Assembly (NCBI GenBank): GCA_022494885.1
Contig: JAGVSM010001220.1
Span: 62,001-126,000, forward strand
Origin: Micrasema longulum
Taxonomy: Eukaryota; Arthropoda; Insecta; Trichoptera; Brachycentridae
Direction of reading: 5' to 3'
DNA length: 64,000 nt
A program made the translations under genes and the position numbers. How positions within the stretch are numbered: the stretch's first letter is position 1; the number at the start of each line of letters is the position of its first letter. Shown here one piece after another: positions 21,403 through 32,794 of this stretch. Below the pieces are notes generated by a model that saw only the letters and a list, made by a program, of their open reading frames with translations, was not told where the DNA came from and did not search any database.

Positions 21403-23340
21403 TTTTTTGTATGACGCTTTGTATGGGATTTTTACACTATTGAAATGGTGACAGTTTATGCGATATAATGATCCAACAAAGCTTTTTATAAAACCCTGAG
21501 TTATTGAGGTATAGAAAAAGATTTGAGCATTATGATAAGCGAGAAAATACGGTCGAACAATGTTTAGTAATATCTTTAATATCGGATAGAACTTTAACTG
21601 TTTTTAGTGATTTCATTATCTTTAAATTTTTTTACTAATTTACAAGAAAAAAAACAAAATCAAAAAACTAAAGTTTTTAAAGCATTCTTATGACATATTT
21701 TCATATATTTTGGCAAGAGCTAATGCAAGAACTTTGAATGTCCGATTGAATCACATCTAAGCAGTTTTACGCCACTCCCCATTACGTAATAAATGAATAA
21801 GAGTACAAGTTCGTTGAGTTAATAACAGTGTATAGGTTGGTATAAAGTGGTAATTAGGACTAAAGATTCAGGCCACAGTAAGCGGACAAGTAAAGTTTTG
21901 ATGTCCTTCCACAGCCAACCCAAACCACTCGGCCCTTCTCTGTCTCCCAACAACCCTGGTCCAATAATAAATTATTCTGAGGAAGTGTTGAATATAAGAG
22001 GTTTTTTTAACTTATTAATATTAATTTCCTTATTGTGAAGATTCCAATAAGTCAAATAAAAAATATTAAAAAAATAAGTTTTGACTGAGTTCGTCAATTC
22101 ATAATATATGGCTAAAGAGTCTAGGTAGGAGTGCCCTATAATAAAGGCATTAATTTACAAAAAAAAGTTTATAAAAAAAGTTATTTCGCATTTGTAACAT
22201 CTTAATAAATGTCATTAATAACCCTATTACAATTCTTATCAACGATAAAAAATATTAATCAAATTTACCTGAAATAATTCTTTATCATTTCAGAACAAAT
22301 TATTTATAAAATAATTTTGTGCCTGACTACATATATAAGTGTTTTTTTAAAGTACTTAATGTGTATAAGGCACTAGATTGGTAGATACACCAATTTTAGC
22401 GTATCTGAATCAGGTAAGGACGTGAAATAGGCAAATTAGGCATACTGTGGGCGTAACTATTGGCATATTAAAACATTAAAAAATATGTACGCCAAGGAAA
22501 ATGAGTACAGTTTACTTAAAATAACTATTATTTATATATGTGTTACGCGAGCACAGATGATCAAATCTAAATGTGGACGAAAAAGCTTAAACATGCCTTA
22601 GCCGTAGGCAGAATTAAAAGTCTTACTAGGATATTAACTTGGAGTTTTTTCCTTAATGCTACAAAGAAATAAATCCAAAAAAAAAATTGTTAACATATTT
22701 GTAGTTGTTCTGTCATTTCCTTAGACGTAATTAGTTTTTTTATTATGCTGTGCGTGATTTCCATATACATTTGTATGGAGTGAACGAAGTTAATCATTAT
22801 TTGATATTGAACGAAAACTTAGTCATTAACAATTTAGTTTGATAAATATTAGAAGCCGGACTCACGCCGCGTCGTTTGAGGTATTGTTGATACATCTACC
22901 TATAAAAAACATGTGATTGTGCATCGTATGAAATACCTAACTCTCTCTTGGTTGCTAACCTACTGCCTCTCATTAATACATAAAAACAATAAACAGCGTC
23001 TGATGCTTGAAGCGCCGCATCAATCCAGAAACTAACAAACAAAACCGTTAAAACATCAATAACGTAATTGAACGAGATTTTTTAACACAAAATAACGCTA
23101 AAAATACATAAAGCTTTAATAAAACACTTACATTACATCGCGTCAAACAAGGCATATAATACAGTCACTAATTAGACCATGTTATACAGAAGGCACAATA
23201 TTGTAAGGATATGAAAGAAAAATAAATAAACCAGGGGCAAACGATAAGAAAAATCCCTTTTCTCAATTAGCAAAACAGTTTTATGATGGTACAACGGATG
23301 ACCAGAGGTGGCAACTTTTTCTTATTATAACATTACCTCG
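21403..23340. other. Unassigned AT-rich DNA
   Basis: A less AT-rich patch at 21835-21960 has a 63-codon frame without resemblance to anything known. Nothing else is seen. Confidence 0.4.
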
Positions 23341-23344
23341 CAAT

Positions 23345-23530
23345 TAAACTAATGGCACATCATCATCATCAGATCCGAAAATGACATCCTCTTCATCCGA
23401 ATGCACTGAGATGTTATCGTCATATTTTTTTTGGTGGAGACCAAAAAAACTTTGCGGAATCTTCATCATCGTCTTCAGCAATATTCATTCGGCAACGTTC
23501 AATCTCTTCGTCATTGAGCAAAGCCATTTT
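23345..23530 (-). pseudogene. Acidic ORF start, possibly a piggyBac-type transposase N-terminus
   Basis: From an ATG near 23526 the minus strand encodes MALLNDEEIERCRMNIAEDD, then a Glu/Asp/Ser-rich stretch. After a frameshift in a T run near 23436-23455 it continues as HSDEEDVIFGSDDDD to a stop at about 23347. An N-terminus with LNDEEIE followed by an acidic region is seen in piggyBac-family transposases and piggyBac-derived host genes. Nothing downstream matches the catalytic domain, and TTAA-flanked termini were not found. It could instead be a decayed exon of an unrelated acidic protein. Confidence 0.3.
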
Positions 23531-24585
23531 TGATCTATGCATACAAAAATACACACGTAAATAGTAACAGGGGGGACGCGTAACCCCACATACCTGTATC
23601 TCTGAAACCACGTACTTCCGCTCCTCACGCGCAACGGCTACTAATTATGCACAGCAAAACAAGAGAATACGTGAAATGTTAGAACGAAACGATAAATCAC
23701 ATTCGAGATATTTGCGCGTGATGGGTTGTCTGAGGTGACGAGGCACCCCTGTAACCATCTAAGTCTTTTCTTAGTATCGCTATAAAACAAAACTAATTCA
23801 AGTTCATAGACTCACACGATTAACACAATATAATAGTTATTTTATCGGGAACTGCGGTCGCGCATGCCATTCTGACGGCCGCTCGCTTGATGCAGTTTTC
23901 CCAATTGATTTCAGAGGATGCTGGGAAAGGGTTTATTCCAAAGCCATCGTAATATAATTTTTAATTAATATTTTTAATTGATATTGCAGAAAAACAGTTA
24001 TTTAGTATCTAAAATCATTTTACTGAAACATTCCTTTTAAAAAAAAAAACTTAAATTCAACCCCCTCGCGGCAAACCTTACCCTTAAATTTATTTTTTTC
24101 TTTTTTTCCACATACACTATTTCTGCGTTGGGCCGTTTTGAAAATGTCTTTTTTTTTCTCCATACAAGATCGATCCACCTAATGCCTAGTATATTAACTT
24201 CTCAAAAAAAATCCCTCTCTATTGCCATAAATGACCATATGATAGGGTTTCTATTTCTATTTTGAATGTTTTAAATGGAAAGTTGACAGAGTACTTCCTG
24301 CGCCGCTCCTGTATACTCGTAGTCTAACGTATAACCCCTATTTAATTACTTTTAAAATTAAAACGCCGTTTTTAGTTCCTATTCAGTTTCAGCTTCAGTG
24401 TTGTAAAAAAACGGTATTTATTCACAAAAAAAACTTAAGTAGGGCATACAGCTTACTGTACAAAAACAAAACAAAAAACAATTATATTAATATACTCTTT
24501 GTAAATAAATTGCAAAATCCAAATCCAAATGAATCCCGAACAAACAAATATCTTAGTTTGAAATATTTATTTATTTACATTTGAA
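23531..24585. other. Unassigned DNA
   Basis: Moderately GC-rich around 23570-23900, AT-rich afterwards. No recognised gene or repeat. The first part might be the 5' flank of the acidic ORF. Confidence 0.35.
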
Positions 24586-24589
24586 TAAT

Positions 24590-25000
24590 TTATATAGCGC
24601 CGTTTTTGTGAAAATCACCTCAAGGGCGCTGTACAGTAAATAAATATCCCAGCACGTCCTGCAGCTACAGAGCGCATGGACAAAAAGAAATCTAGCCCCT
24701 ATTTACATTTCAATTTTTTTATTTCACAGTGGAGTTTAGAGTTTTAGTGATATTTTAAAAAATTAAATAAAAAACAAATTTATAAAAATAGAAGTTAGAT
24801 AACAACAAGTCTTGTAGCTACTGAGCGCATGGAAGGTTGGAATGCTAGACCTCATTTACCAAATTTAGATGTTTGATAGTTGATAACATTTACCTATTGA
24901 AGCTAATCTAATCTACTAATCGTCTTGCAGCTACAAAGTGCATGGAAGAGTGAAATTCTGGCAACTTAAAATTATCAATAAATTTACAAAAACAAACATT
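24590..25000 (+). repeat. Three spaced copies of a 26-bp motif beside an AGCGCC hairpin
   Basis: CGTCCTGCAGCTACAGAGCG-CATGGA at 24654-24679 recurs with few changes at 24808-24833 and 24921-24946. Each copy is followed by an A/G-rich block and a CTAG- or CTGG-like word, giving diverged units of about 113-154 bp. Upstream, AGCGCC (about 24597) and GGCGCT (about 24625) can pair across a short loop. This looks like an eroded tandem repeat or a repeated terminus. Confidence 0.5.
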
Positions 25001-25820
25001 GAGCATAATAGTAAATTTGTAGAGTGTTCGTGCTAAAAAGTAAACGATAAAAAACTAAACAGATAAAGCACTTCAATACTATGGATAGCATAAGAGATCA
25101 AAATATCCGAAGGGTAGCTTTCGTAGATGTTCGGTAGTCACTAGTCACTGTCGCAGTATCGCACAAGTGCAAACACATGTTTTTGCTAAATTCCTAGAAG
25201 ATGGCCCGGTCCACGTGTAGTTGCCGGAGGGGGAAAGAAGCCTATTGTTCCAACGACTTTGTATCCATTTTAGTCTGTATTTTTTCGTTTTATAATGAGT
25301 ATAAAATTCCCGCTCAATTTTGGTAATTTTTGACATTATTATTAGACAAACGTGTGTATGAGAGTGGTTTAAGGATTGACGTATCATTTTGTCTGTACGA
25401 GTATATTAGAAAGGATATTTTTATTTATGTTTGTAATATATGTAAAAACGGTTCAGAGAAAATAGGGTTTATGTTTTCATTTAATTTATTTTCGCTCTTG
25501 CAACTTTTTTTCTTTACTTTTGTTTTATTGACTTAGAGGAATGGCAAAGTGATTCGTTTTCGTTTGTTACTTTCCGACGGATAACGCCTAGGGTTCGACT
25601 TCCGAAAACGCTGAAAAGAAATGTTTTTAAAAAATCCATTCTATCTGCAATATTCGTAGTCCTAAAGCGATATTCTTACTGACATCTTGTTTTTATGTTA
25701 GAAATGATATGCCGCAATCGGTGTACCTAACAATGCAATGTTCTACGCATCATAAACTGCTCATAAAAAAAAAAGGAAGATAAATATTTATTTTGATTTT
25801 CAACGTAAACCATGAAACTT
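25001..25820. other. Unassigned DNA
   Basis: Open frames at 25145-25387 (minus) and 25330-25536 (plus) overlap and look fortuitous. No repeat was identified. Confidence 0.4.
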
Positions 25821-25824
25821 GCTG

Positions 25825-26123
25825 TATTTCACATAAAATTTCAACTCAGCCAAATCCCTTCAATTGTCTATTCTTATCCAAATCTTGCAGATAATAATTA
25901 CAAGTCTTATAATTCAAATGAAATTTGATTTTCACTACGAATAGTAATTCTTTTAGGAATGTCTCTTTTGAAGCGTATGTATGTCTCTTTTTGTCATGGA
26001 CCAACATTTTTGGGTAGGGTCGTCAAATCTAAATATTGGATACAATTAAATTTTGACATCAGGCTCGCTTGTTTTTCCAACATTACATTAACGTAAGAAT
26101 ATTTTCTCTATTTCACTGATACC
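25825..26123 (+). repeat. Direct repeat D, left copy (~300 bp)
   Basis: Diverged but collinear with 27113-27404. Shared blocks include CACATAAAATTTCAAC, CCAAATCCCTTCAATTGTC, ATTTGATTTTCACTACGAAT, GGAATGTCTCTTTTGAAGCG, ATCAGGCTCGCTTGTTTTTC and TTTCACTGATACC. The offset is about 1288 bp. It could be a pair of old LTRs of a small non-autonomous element or a segmental duplication. I see no TG...CA ends, primer-binding site or target duplication. Confidence 0.6.
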
Positions 26124-26319
26124 AGTAGTTTTTATTTAAAAATGACTTAAATCTAAAATTCTTTTTTAGATTCCAGTCTTTGTTTAAACTTCTAACGTAA
26201 CCAATTTTCTTGCATGTATCAGTTTATTGTTGTGGGTTGTTCAATATTAGAATATTTATAAAAAATTTCCTCATGATTTATATATTTATAGGCTAAATCC
26301 CACAAAATTTTTACATTAT

Positions 26320-26450
26320 TTTATATTGGTTAAAATACGATTTGTCGTGTCTCGACAATATTAACAAAAATCACTAAATTTTGCCGTGGGGTGGATAAAA
26401 TACGACTAAATTTGCTGCTCTTCATTTAGATTTATTGTATATAACAAAAT
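26320..26450 (+). repeat. Repeat E, copy 1
   Basis: GGTTAAAATACGATTTGTCG and GGGTGGATAAAATACGACTA are shared in order with 28945-29110, at similar spacing. Function is unknown. The block lies between the two copies of direct repeat D. Confidence 0.5.
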
Positions 26451-27112
26451 AAATTCGTCAATAAAAAACTGTTTTTAAAACCAAATCTCACTTAAGAATG
26501 TTTTCTATTTAATGGGCGATTTACTAAATAAAAGTAAGATTTTTTTAAACGAACACGTTATACTTAAAATTTGACATTTAAATAAACAAAAAAATAATAT
26601 CTACTAACTGAAAGTTATTTAATTCATAAACGTTTTGAGATGGTTACTTTTTATCTTAGAAGACTATTTAAAATACGAAAGAGACATACAGAAATTTTAA
26701 TACGTCATATTCAATAAAAAAAAATCCAAACTACAATACATCACAACATTCGCAAAAAACTTCAATGCTTTAAACAAAAACTAGCTATTACAATCAATTA
26801 CAGCTTCAAACTACAGCCAGAAAGAGCAATTTTAAAAATGCCCACGAAGACTTCAACGTCCGAGCGTGGGCCATTTTTTTAAATGAATTATTTTACTCAG
26901 CGATGATTTAATTTTGATAGTTTACATCGCCATCTAGTAATTACAGTTAAATACTTCGAGGTAGTTACGGCGCATGGGTTAGATCATGTGACGTTACGAA
27001 GTATTGCGCTTGCGCCTGAATGGTGCAATGGAAACACTTCGGAAGAAATGTTATTGCATCGATATTTCTTTTGATTACTTTCATTGCAAATGTTATTCCG
27101 ACGAGTATTGAG
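26451..27112. other. Interior between the D repeats
   Basis: No coding sequence. GCCCACG (about 26840) and CGTGGGC (about 26865) can form a 7-bp stem. The part at 26930-27050 is less AT-rich and unrecognised. Confidence 0.4.
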
Positions 27113-27404
27113 TATTCCACATAAAATTCAACCTACCCAAATCCCTCCGATCGTCCATTCTTATTTAAATCTTGAATGTAATAATTTTTTTTAAGCCTGT
27201 TTTTTCTAATGAAGTTTTATTTTCACCGCGAATACTGATTATTTCAGGAACGTCTCTTTTTAAGCGTATTTACCTTTTTGCCAGAGACGAATATCTTCAA
27301 GTAAGGTCAATAGATATAAACGTTGACTACAATTCAACTATGATATCAGGCTCGCCCGTTTTTCCAACTTAACGTTATAACATTTTTTTCATTTCACTGA
27401 TACC
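27113..27404 (+). repeat. Direct repeat D, right copy
   Basis: Partner of 25825-26123. Shared blocks are ATCAGGCTCGCCCGTTTTTC and CATTTCACTGATACC. A 66-codon frame across it is not conserved in the other copy and is not supported as a gene. Confidence 0.6.
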
Positions 27405-27409
27405 TTATT

Positions 27410-27890
27410 TTTGCGGTGCCTCGTCAGGTTCCCCAGACGTTGGCGATCACTACAGCGAAAGCATATCGGTCCTACGCTACTCTTATATTCCGCAACCAGG
27501 ACTTCTGCTTATTGTATGTAATCGCCATAGTGGTTTCTAGGAAAAGATAACCAGAGTGGTTTTTCGTTGCCTTTTCTGGTAAATTTTTCTGTCAGGGTTA
27601 CCTTCCCTTAGCTGGCTGGTTTTGGTTTTAAAGCGCCAGAAACTCGCCTTCATTCTCTCGTTATCTGCTGTGATAACGTCGTTATGAGTGTGATCCCATT
27701 GCCCAGGGTTTGTGACGTAGACACTAATGAGTTGGACAAGTCAATAGTGTTGCCGGTAAAATACAACTAGGCGTTCGCAGCATTTTATAAAACCATACCC
27801 TATAGCAAGATGAGACTCTCTGTGACTCCGCTGACAGTTCAAACCCAAGATAATCAGAACCTGATGCCGCTAGTTTTATTTTTTTTAGTG
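27410..27890. other. GC-richer block, probable unidentified repeat
   Basis: About 480 bp with clearly higher G+C than its surroundings (for example CCTCGTCAGGTTCCCCAGAC, GTGTGATCCCATTGCCCAGG) and no open frame of note. Its composition and sharp edges suggest an imported element, perhaps the untranslated part of a non-LTR retrotransposon. No second copy occurs in the window. Confidence 0.4.
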
Positions 27891-27949
27891 TTCATTTCTA
27901 AGTAAATTTTTTTTAACATCATATTTTTTTATTAAATCGTTAACACGTG

Positions 27950-28920
27950 GACTTAATGTAGTAAAAGCATGGCTAGAAACTAATGATTTTACTCTTAATA
28001 AATCTAAAACTAACTTAATTTTATTTCAAATCAGTACTTGAAATTATTCACAAAATGCTAATCTAAACATCAAATTTTATAATAATAATTGTCGAGATAG
28101 TTTTTATTGCAATTGTCCAATATTAAATAGGGTTGATAACGTCAAATACTTAGGAATTATTTTTGATTTAAATTTGAAGGGGAAACAACAGATTGAAAAT
28201 ATTACAAACAAACTTAAAAGACTAACGTATATATTCAAAACAATTTTGCGTTGTGCCAATCAATTTCGGAGTTTGTTATAATTGGACGGGGTGGTGCAAG
28301 TGACACAGTTTTTAATTGTGAATTTGTTGCACAAAAAACCCTAATTAAAATAATACTTAAGAGTCCCGATACATACATCTACTGAAGAAATATTCCACAA
28401 ATCACAACTTATGGCACCAAAGCAATTATACGCTAAAACAATTCTCGCTTACAAATTTAAAAACTATTTTTACTCAAATGAAAGACATAACCCCAACAAG
28501 ACAATGCTTATAAATAATACAATTATTAGATCCTCAACAGAAAGACAAGTTAAACAAAAACATACTAATACCACTTTTAGACAAATGGATTTTGAGTATT
28601 ATGCAATTAGAATCAATAACTTACTTATACTGTCTATTAAAATAATTAGAAATAAGAAAATGTTCAAAAAGGCTATAAAATGGGTAGTGAAGCTGGGTAG
28701 AAGTAGTAATATAAATAATATATGTGTACATAAATGAAGTATATACTTATATACTTTGTGTTTAAAATATTCTGAATATGTTGTTTATTATCTCTGTATA
28801 TTAAGTCTTCTTGGTTTATTCTCACAGGTAAATATATTTTTTAAAAGTCAGGTCTCATTATTTTTATTATTAATCTTCGTTTATACTCGTAATGGAAAAA
28901 AATGAATGAAATAAATAAAT
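27950..28920 (+). pseudogene. Non-LTR retrotransposon 3' relic (CR1/Jockey-like)
   Basis: Decayed C-terminal part of a reverse-transcriptase ORF. WLETNDFTLNKSKTN and DNVKYLGIIFDLNLKGKQQI are at about 27970-28190, then a frameshift and GGASDTVFNCEFVAQKT near 28288. A further shift leads into the frame at 28411-28737, which opens MAPKQLYAKTILAYKFKNYF. The 3' UTR ends in GAATGAAATAAATAAATTCG near 28922, an AAAT-type tail. The catalytic Y/FADD region is missing (5' truncated). The 108-codon frame at its end is a remnant, not a separate gene. Confidence 0.75.
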
Positions 28921-28944
28921 TCGTTTTAATGTGGGTAGCTTACT

Positions 28945-29110
28945 TTAAACATTGTTTTATGTGGGTTAAATTGCGATTTGTCGCGTGGATCTTATAAAAT
29001 TAAATAGACTTAGACAATATAAAGAAAAATCCGTCATAAGCTCATTTTTTTCCTGGGTTGGATAAAATACGATTTGATGTGTTGCTAAATGTTGTAGGTT
29101 GTAAATGATT
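28945..29110 (+). repeat. Repeat E, copy 2
   Basis: GGTTAAATTGCGATTTGTCG and GGTTGGATAAAATACGATTT match copy 1 at 26320-26450. Confidence 0.5.
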
Positions 29111-30055
29111 TTATAATTTAACTTTTTCTTCTACTGGGTATCCATAGTTGTGCCCGGTAAAGTTATTCCTTAGTATAAGGAAATCTAAAAATAAGGTCCC
29201 TTATAAAATAAAATAAAAATAAACCATATAATTGAAAAAATATTATTTACAGTATTAATAATTACATTAATTTAATTACTCATCACTGGCGCAGTATTCA
29301 TTGATTTTCTCTTTGGATTTTCAAATAAAAGGGACGCAAAATCGTTTTTGTTGAAGATTATATGGGATATAAGTAGAAAGAGACAAATGTACCCACAACT
29401 GAAATAAAATTCGTCGAGAAAAAGACGTGACACCATTTTCTCCGTACTTGGCATGCGAGAGAGAGACGAATATCGCGAACAATCAGCATGAGAGGAAAAG
29501 TGACGTGGATTTCGCCAAATGAGAAAATGTAAACGAAAGAGACAGAACACATCTCCATTTTATCCTCACACCGATTTATTGGAACGGGACGGGTAGAGTT
29601 GTCAGCCCCTAGCATCGATCGCCCAAAACGGCGCAACCTGGCGGAAGTTTTTTTAACCCCTACAACAAAACAATACTTCTATAGCGCACCTAATGACTAA
29701 TGACGTGTGGGTTATTTATGTAAAACATCAATTACTGCAGCACAAAAATATTTTACAAAATTTGTTTTTCTGTTTGCATTTTATTTTACTATTATTATAT
29801 ATATATATTATTTAAAAACTAAACGGTAAACATTTAATTAAAACAACCTCTATTAGAAAAAAATGTATTTTTCTTACTTCTCACACGGAAATGTATAATT
29901 GAAAGTATTGTTTTATTTATTTATTCACCATTTTAATTAAAATAAATTTTAATACAAATTCCTTACACCTACCGGTAACCCTTCTACACTATGGCTTCTT
30001 ATAACACCGTTATGTATTGTACATGCTGTGTGTATTGGGTTTTAAAATAAGTTGT
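29111..30055. other. Unassigned DNA with a GC-richer core
   Basis: The part at 29395-29650 is less AT-rich, with overlapping minus-strand frames of 92 codons in two registers. Neither resembles a known family. The rest is AT-rich, including an (AT)n run near 29797-29812. Confidence 0.4.
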
Positions 30056-30058
30056 GTT

Positions 30059-30510
30059 CGTTTTTTCCAAATGTAAGAATGAGCACCAAAAGAAAAACGA
30101 TAAAGGTCATCCAAAAGGAAAAAAATTTCCATATAAGATTTTGAGTTTGCCTTAACGTGACATATTATTTGATTTAATTAAAAGCCTTCAACATTGAATG
30201 TCAAGATTACGAAAGTGAGCATTTTCGACACTCTTTTTCCGCAATATTTGCGCAGTGTACGGTAAAGATGCTATAATTTATTTACTGATTTGTTGCAAAA
30301 TAATAAAGGATTTGTTCATTTTTTACAAATGTTAAAATGAGCTCCAAAAGTAAAACAAAATAGTCAAATTTATACGTCATTAGAAAGATTTTTTTCTGTT
30401 CTATAAGATGTTGTACACACTTTAGCATTACGCTTTATTTTATTTGATTAAAAGCCTTCAAAATGGGATACCAAGTAAACGAAAGTAAGCATTTTCGAGT
30501 TTTCAATTTA
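30059..30510 (+). repeat. Diverged tandem duplication, period ~259 bp
   Basis: Unit 1 (30059-30240) and unit 2 (30314-30510) share CCAAATGTAAGAATGAGC / ACAAATGTTAAAATGAGC, a TTTGATT.AATTAAAAGCC block, CCTTCAACATTGAATG and GAAAGTGAGCATTTTCGA in the same order. Non-coding. Confidence 0.6.
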
Positions 30511-30534
30511 AATCTCTCCCCGTAGGAAAATCCA

Positions 30535-30575
30535 AACCTTAACCCAAATCTTCAAGACCTCTCGCATGGTAGGTA
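30535..30575 (-). repeat. SINE family B head fragment (minus strand)
   Basis: The minus strand reads CCTACCATGCGAGAGGTCTT followed by GAAGATTTGGGTTAAGG. This is the head seen in the 31515 copy. Confidence 0.4.
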
Positions 30576-30637
30576 AACTATATATAAAAGCTATAAAGCA
30601 AAACATGGCAGGCAATATATACATATATAAAGTGTTA

Positions 30638-30693
30638 ATTTTAATATGTATCTTTATTGGGTGATCCCTTGTAAGCTAAATTCGTACCGACAT
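30638..30693 (-). repeat. Hammerhead-like repeat, 5'-truncated copy (minus strand)
   Basis: The minus strand starts at GTCGG and continues TTACAAGGGATCACCC, then AATAAAGATACATATTAA. It matches the 3' half of the 9940-10027 copy. The CTGAAGA and stem II part is absent. It abuts the jockey-like fragment that begins near 30700. Confidence 0.55.
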
Positions 30694-30699
30694 AGAAAC

Positions 30700-31217
30700 G
30701 TAGAAGATTTCTTGAAAAATCTCTTTCAAACGAGCCCTTCTATCAACCGAGTGACGCCGAACGAACTGAAAAAAAGTATTCCGTCAATTTAATAAAAAAA
30801 AAGTTCAAGATTTTATCTGATAACAGCAAAGCTGCTCTGGGAACTACCAAAAAGGGCAATTGTGTTATTAACTACACTTTTTAATGGTATTTTAAGAACA
30901 TGCAACTTTCCAATGATCTTAAAAGTATCACAGATTATAATGATTACAAAACCTGGGAAACTCTCGACAGAAGTATCGTCATATAAACCAATGAGCCTTC
31001 TACTGATACTGTCTAAAGTATTTGAATGGGCACTTCTATGTCGTCTGAATCCAATACAAGAGAAGGGTAATTTAATTCCATATCACCAGTTTGGAGTCAG
31101 AACACGTCACTCTATCATCGAGCAACTGCACAGAATATCCAACAAAATAACACAGAGCCTTAAGAAAAAACAGTATTGCATTGCGGCTTTTTTGGATATC
31201 CAACAAGCTTCTGATTG
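30700..31217 (+). pseudogene. Jockey-like non-LTR reverse transcriptase fragment
   Basis: FLKNLFQTSPSI and VTPNELKK (about 30710-30770) lead, after a frameshift in an A run, into ITAKLLWELPKRAIVLL and then a clean 118-codon frame at 30862-31218. That frame carries KVSQIIMITKPGK, SLLLILSKVFEWALL, LIPYHQFGVRTRHS and CIAAFLDIQQASD. These are the fingers/palm blocks of a Drosophila jockey-type reverse transcriptase, up to the first catalytic Asp (AFLDI). The copy ends there, so both ends are truncated and the enzyme could not work. Substitutions such as GFR to GVR and QAFD to QASD show decay. Confidence 0.8.
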
Positions 31218-31512
31218 AGGGTCGGCGTCAGCCAAAACAGAGTTGCACAAACCATGGTATTTTATTATCTATAATGGACCATTTATTACGCAGTGTTATA
31301 AATATATATATTTGTTTCCTTATTCTTGCTACAAAATAATCAGAATGTTTCCTTCACTTAGGGTGTTCGTCAATAAAAATGCCTAAATATTTTATTCCTT
31401 TTACACATTACAGATGGGTAGCATTTAAAGTTGGTGTGTGTGTTATAATCTGTATGGTGAATTTTTACCCTTAATTCTTGGTTGACCTTTTATATTTGTA
31501 ATGAACCTAATG
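31218..31512. other. Unassigned AT-rich DNA
   Basis: Nothing recognised. Confidence 0.5.
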
Positions 31513-31514
31513 TA

Positions 31515-31740
31515 TTTAGTAATATTCTATGCGTTTTCCTACCATGCAAGAGGTTTTGGGTTGGATTCTCGATATTGTATATTTATTTATAAAGACGTTT
31601 TTACCCTAGGATATTTCGAATTCTCTGGACTGGCACCTAAAGCCTAAGACTGATCGTCTTACCTTCGTGTCACAAAAAAGTAATCGAGATACGCTGCGGT
31701 TGACGAACCAATCAGGTGCTTAAAAGGAATAATAATAAAT
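31515..31740 (+). repeat. SINE family B, copy 5
   Basis: The head CCTACCATGCAAGAGG and GGGTTGGATTCTCG (B-box-like) is followed by TTTATAAAGACGTTTTTACC, TCTGGACTGGCACCTAAAGC and CTAAGACTGATCGTC. Copy 6 follows within 150 bp in the same orientation. Confidence 0.65.
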
Positions 31741-31889
31741 TAATTAAATTGATTAAGTATTTGATGGCTGATTTTTGGTCTCACCCGCACTGACTTTTTT
31801 TGTCTATTGCGTATCTTCTAAATGACATCATTTTTTAAAATCTTCTTAATAGACCTACGTATTTATTTAAATTTTATTTTTTCTTTCCG

Positions 31890-32105
31890 ACCTGTGGTCA
31901 GATGGATAGCCCGATTGCCTACCACGGAAGAGATCTCGGGTTTGATTCCCTACACGTTCGACATAAAATATTAATTTAAAAAGGTGTTTTTTTTACTCGA
32001 GTATTTCATAGACTTAGACAAGCACCTAAAATGATCAAGATACTCTGAGATTGGTAAACTTTTTTAATGTCTTATGCTCTATTAGGTGCAAAAAGGGCAT
32101 GATGA
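31890..32105 (+). repeat. SINE family B, copy 6
   Basis: The best-preserved head: TGTGGTCAGATGGATAGCCC, GATTGCCTACCACG and GGGTTTGATTCCCTACACG (B-box). The body is ATTAATTTAAAAAGGTG, AGACAAGCACCTAAAATGAT and GAGATTGGTAAAC. A box-A-like TGGATAGCCC is in the expected place. Confidence 0.65.
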
Positions 32106-32790
32106 TTTTATTCCTGGCTGGTTTGTACTAAAGAGTACATACAGAAGAGCCTTGAAATATCTTTGAACATCTGCATCATCAGTATTACCATTATTTTACC
32201 ATCTGCACCATATTGTGCATCGAGCGATGCTCCAAAACACCAAATACAGTATGTTCCAAATATTTTATTAGCAAAATAATCCGTTAAATCACGTTTTACA
32301 AGTCAGTTTGACTTTAAAATATTGCAATGAATAACGATATGTAAAAAAAAGTTTTTTTTAGCTCTGGTGAAAATTGAACTTAACGCGGTACTTAATTATA
32401 AAACGGAAAAAAATCATTTATCCATAGAACACGGAATTTGCCTGTCAAAAATAATGGGCATTAAAAACGTTTTCTGGGTATTGCGAAGAAGCAGATTTTA
32501 GTAGAAACAATAAACAAAAAATACCTTCGAGCCAAAAATGGTTCATTAAATTTATTTTTATACATTAAGAACGAATCTGTGTAATTATAATCGAAATCAG
32601 GAAGGCTTCTTGTTTTTTTTAATAAAGTATCTAAATCTTTTTATTTATAAATACATTTTTGTACAATTAAAGGTGTGTTTTTTGTTTTTAAAGTTTATAA
32701 ATTAAAGAATTTTATTCGTTCTTTCATTGAAAGTGTCTGTCAATATTATTTTAATTTTACTAAACAATGTTCTGTCAAGTAATTGAGGGC
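32106..32790. other. Unassigned AT-rich DNA
   Basis: No gene, repeat partner or terminus recognised. Confidence 0.45.
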
Positions 32791-32794
32791 ACTA

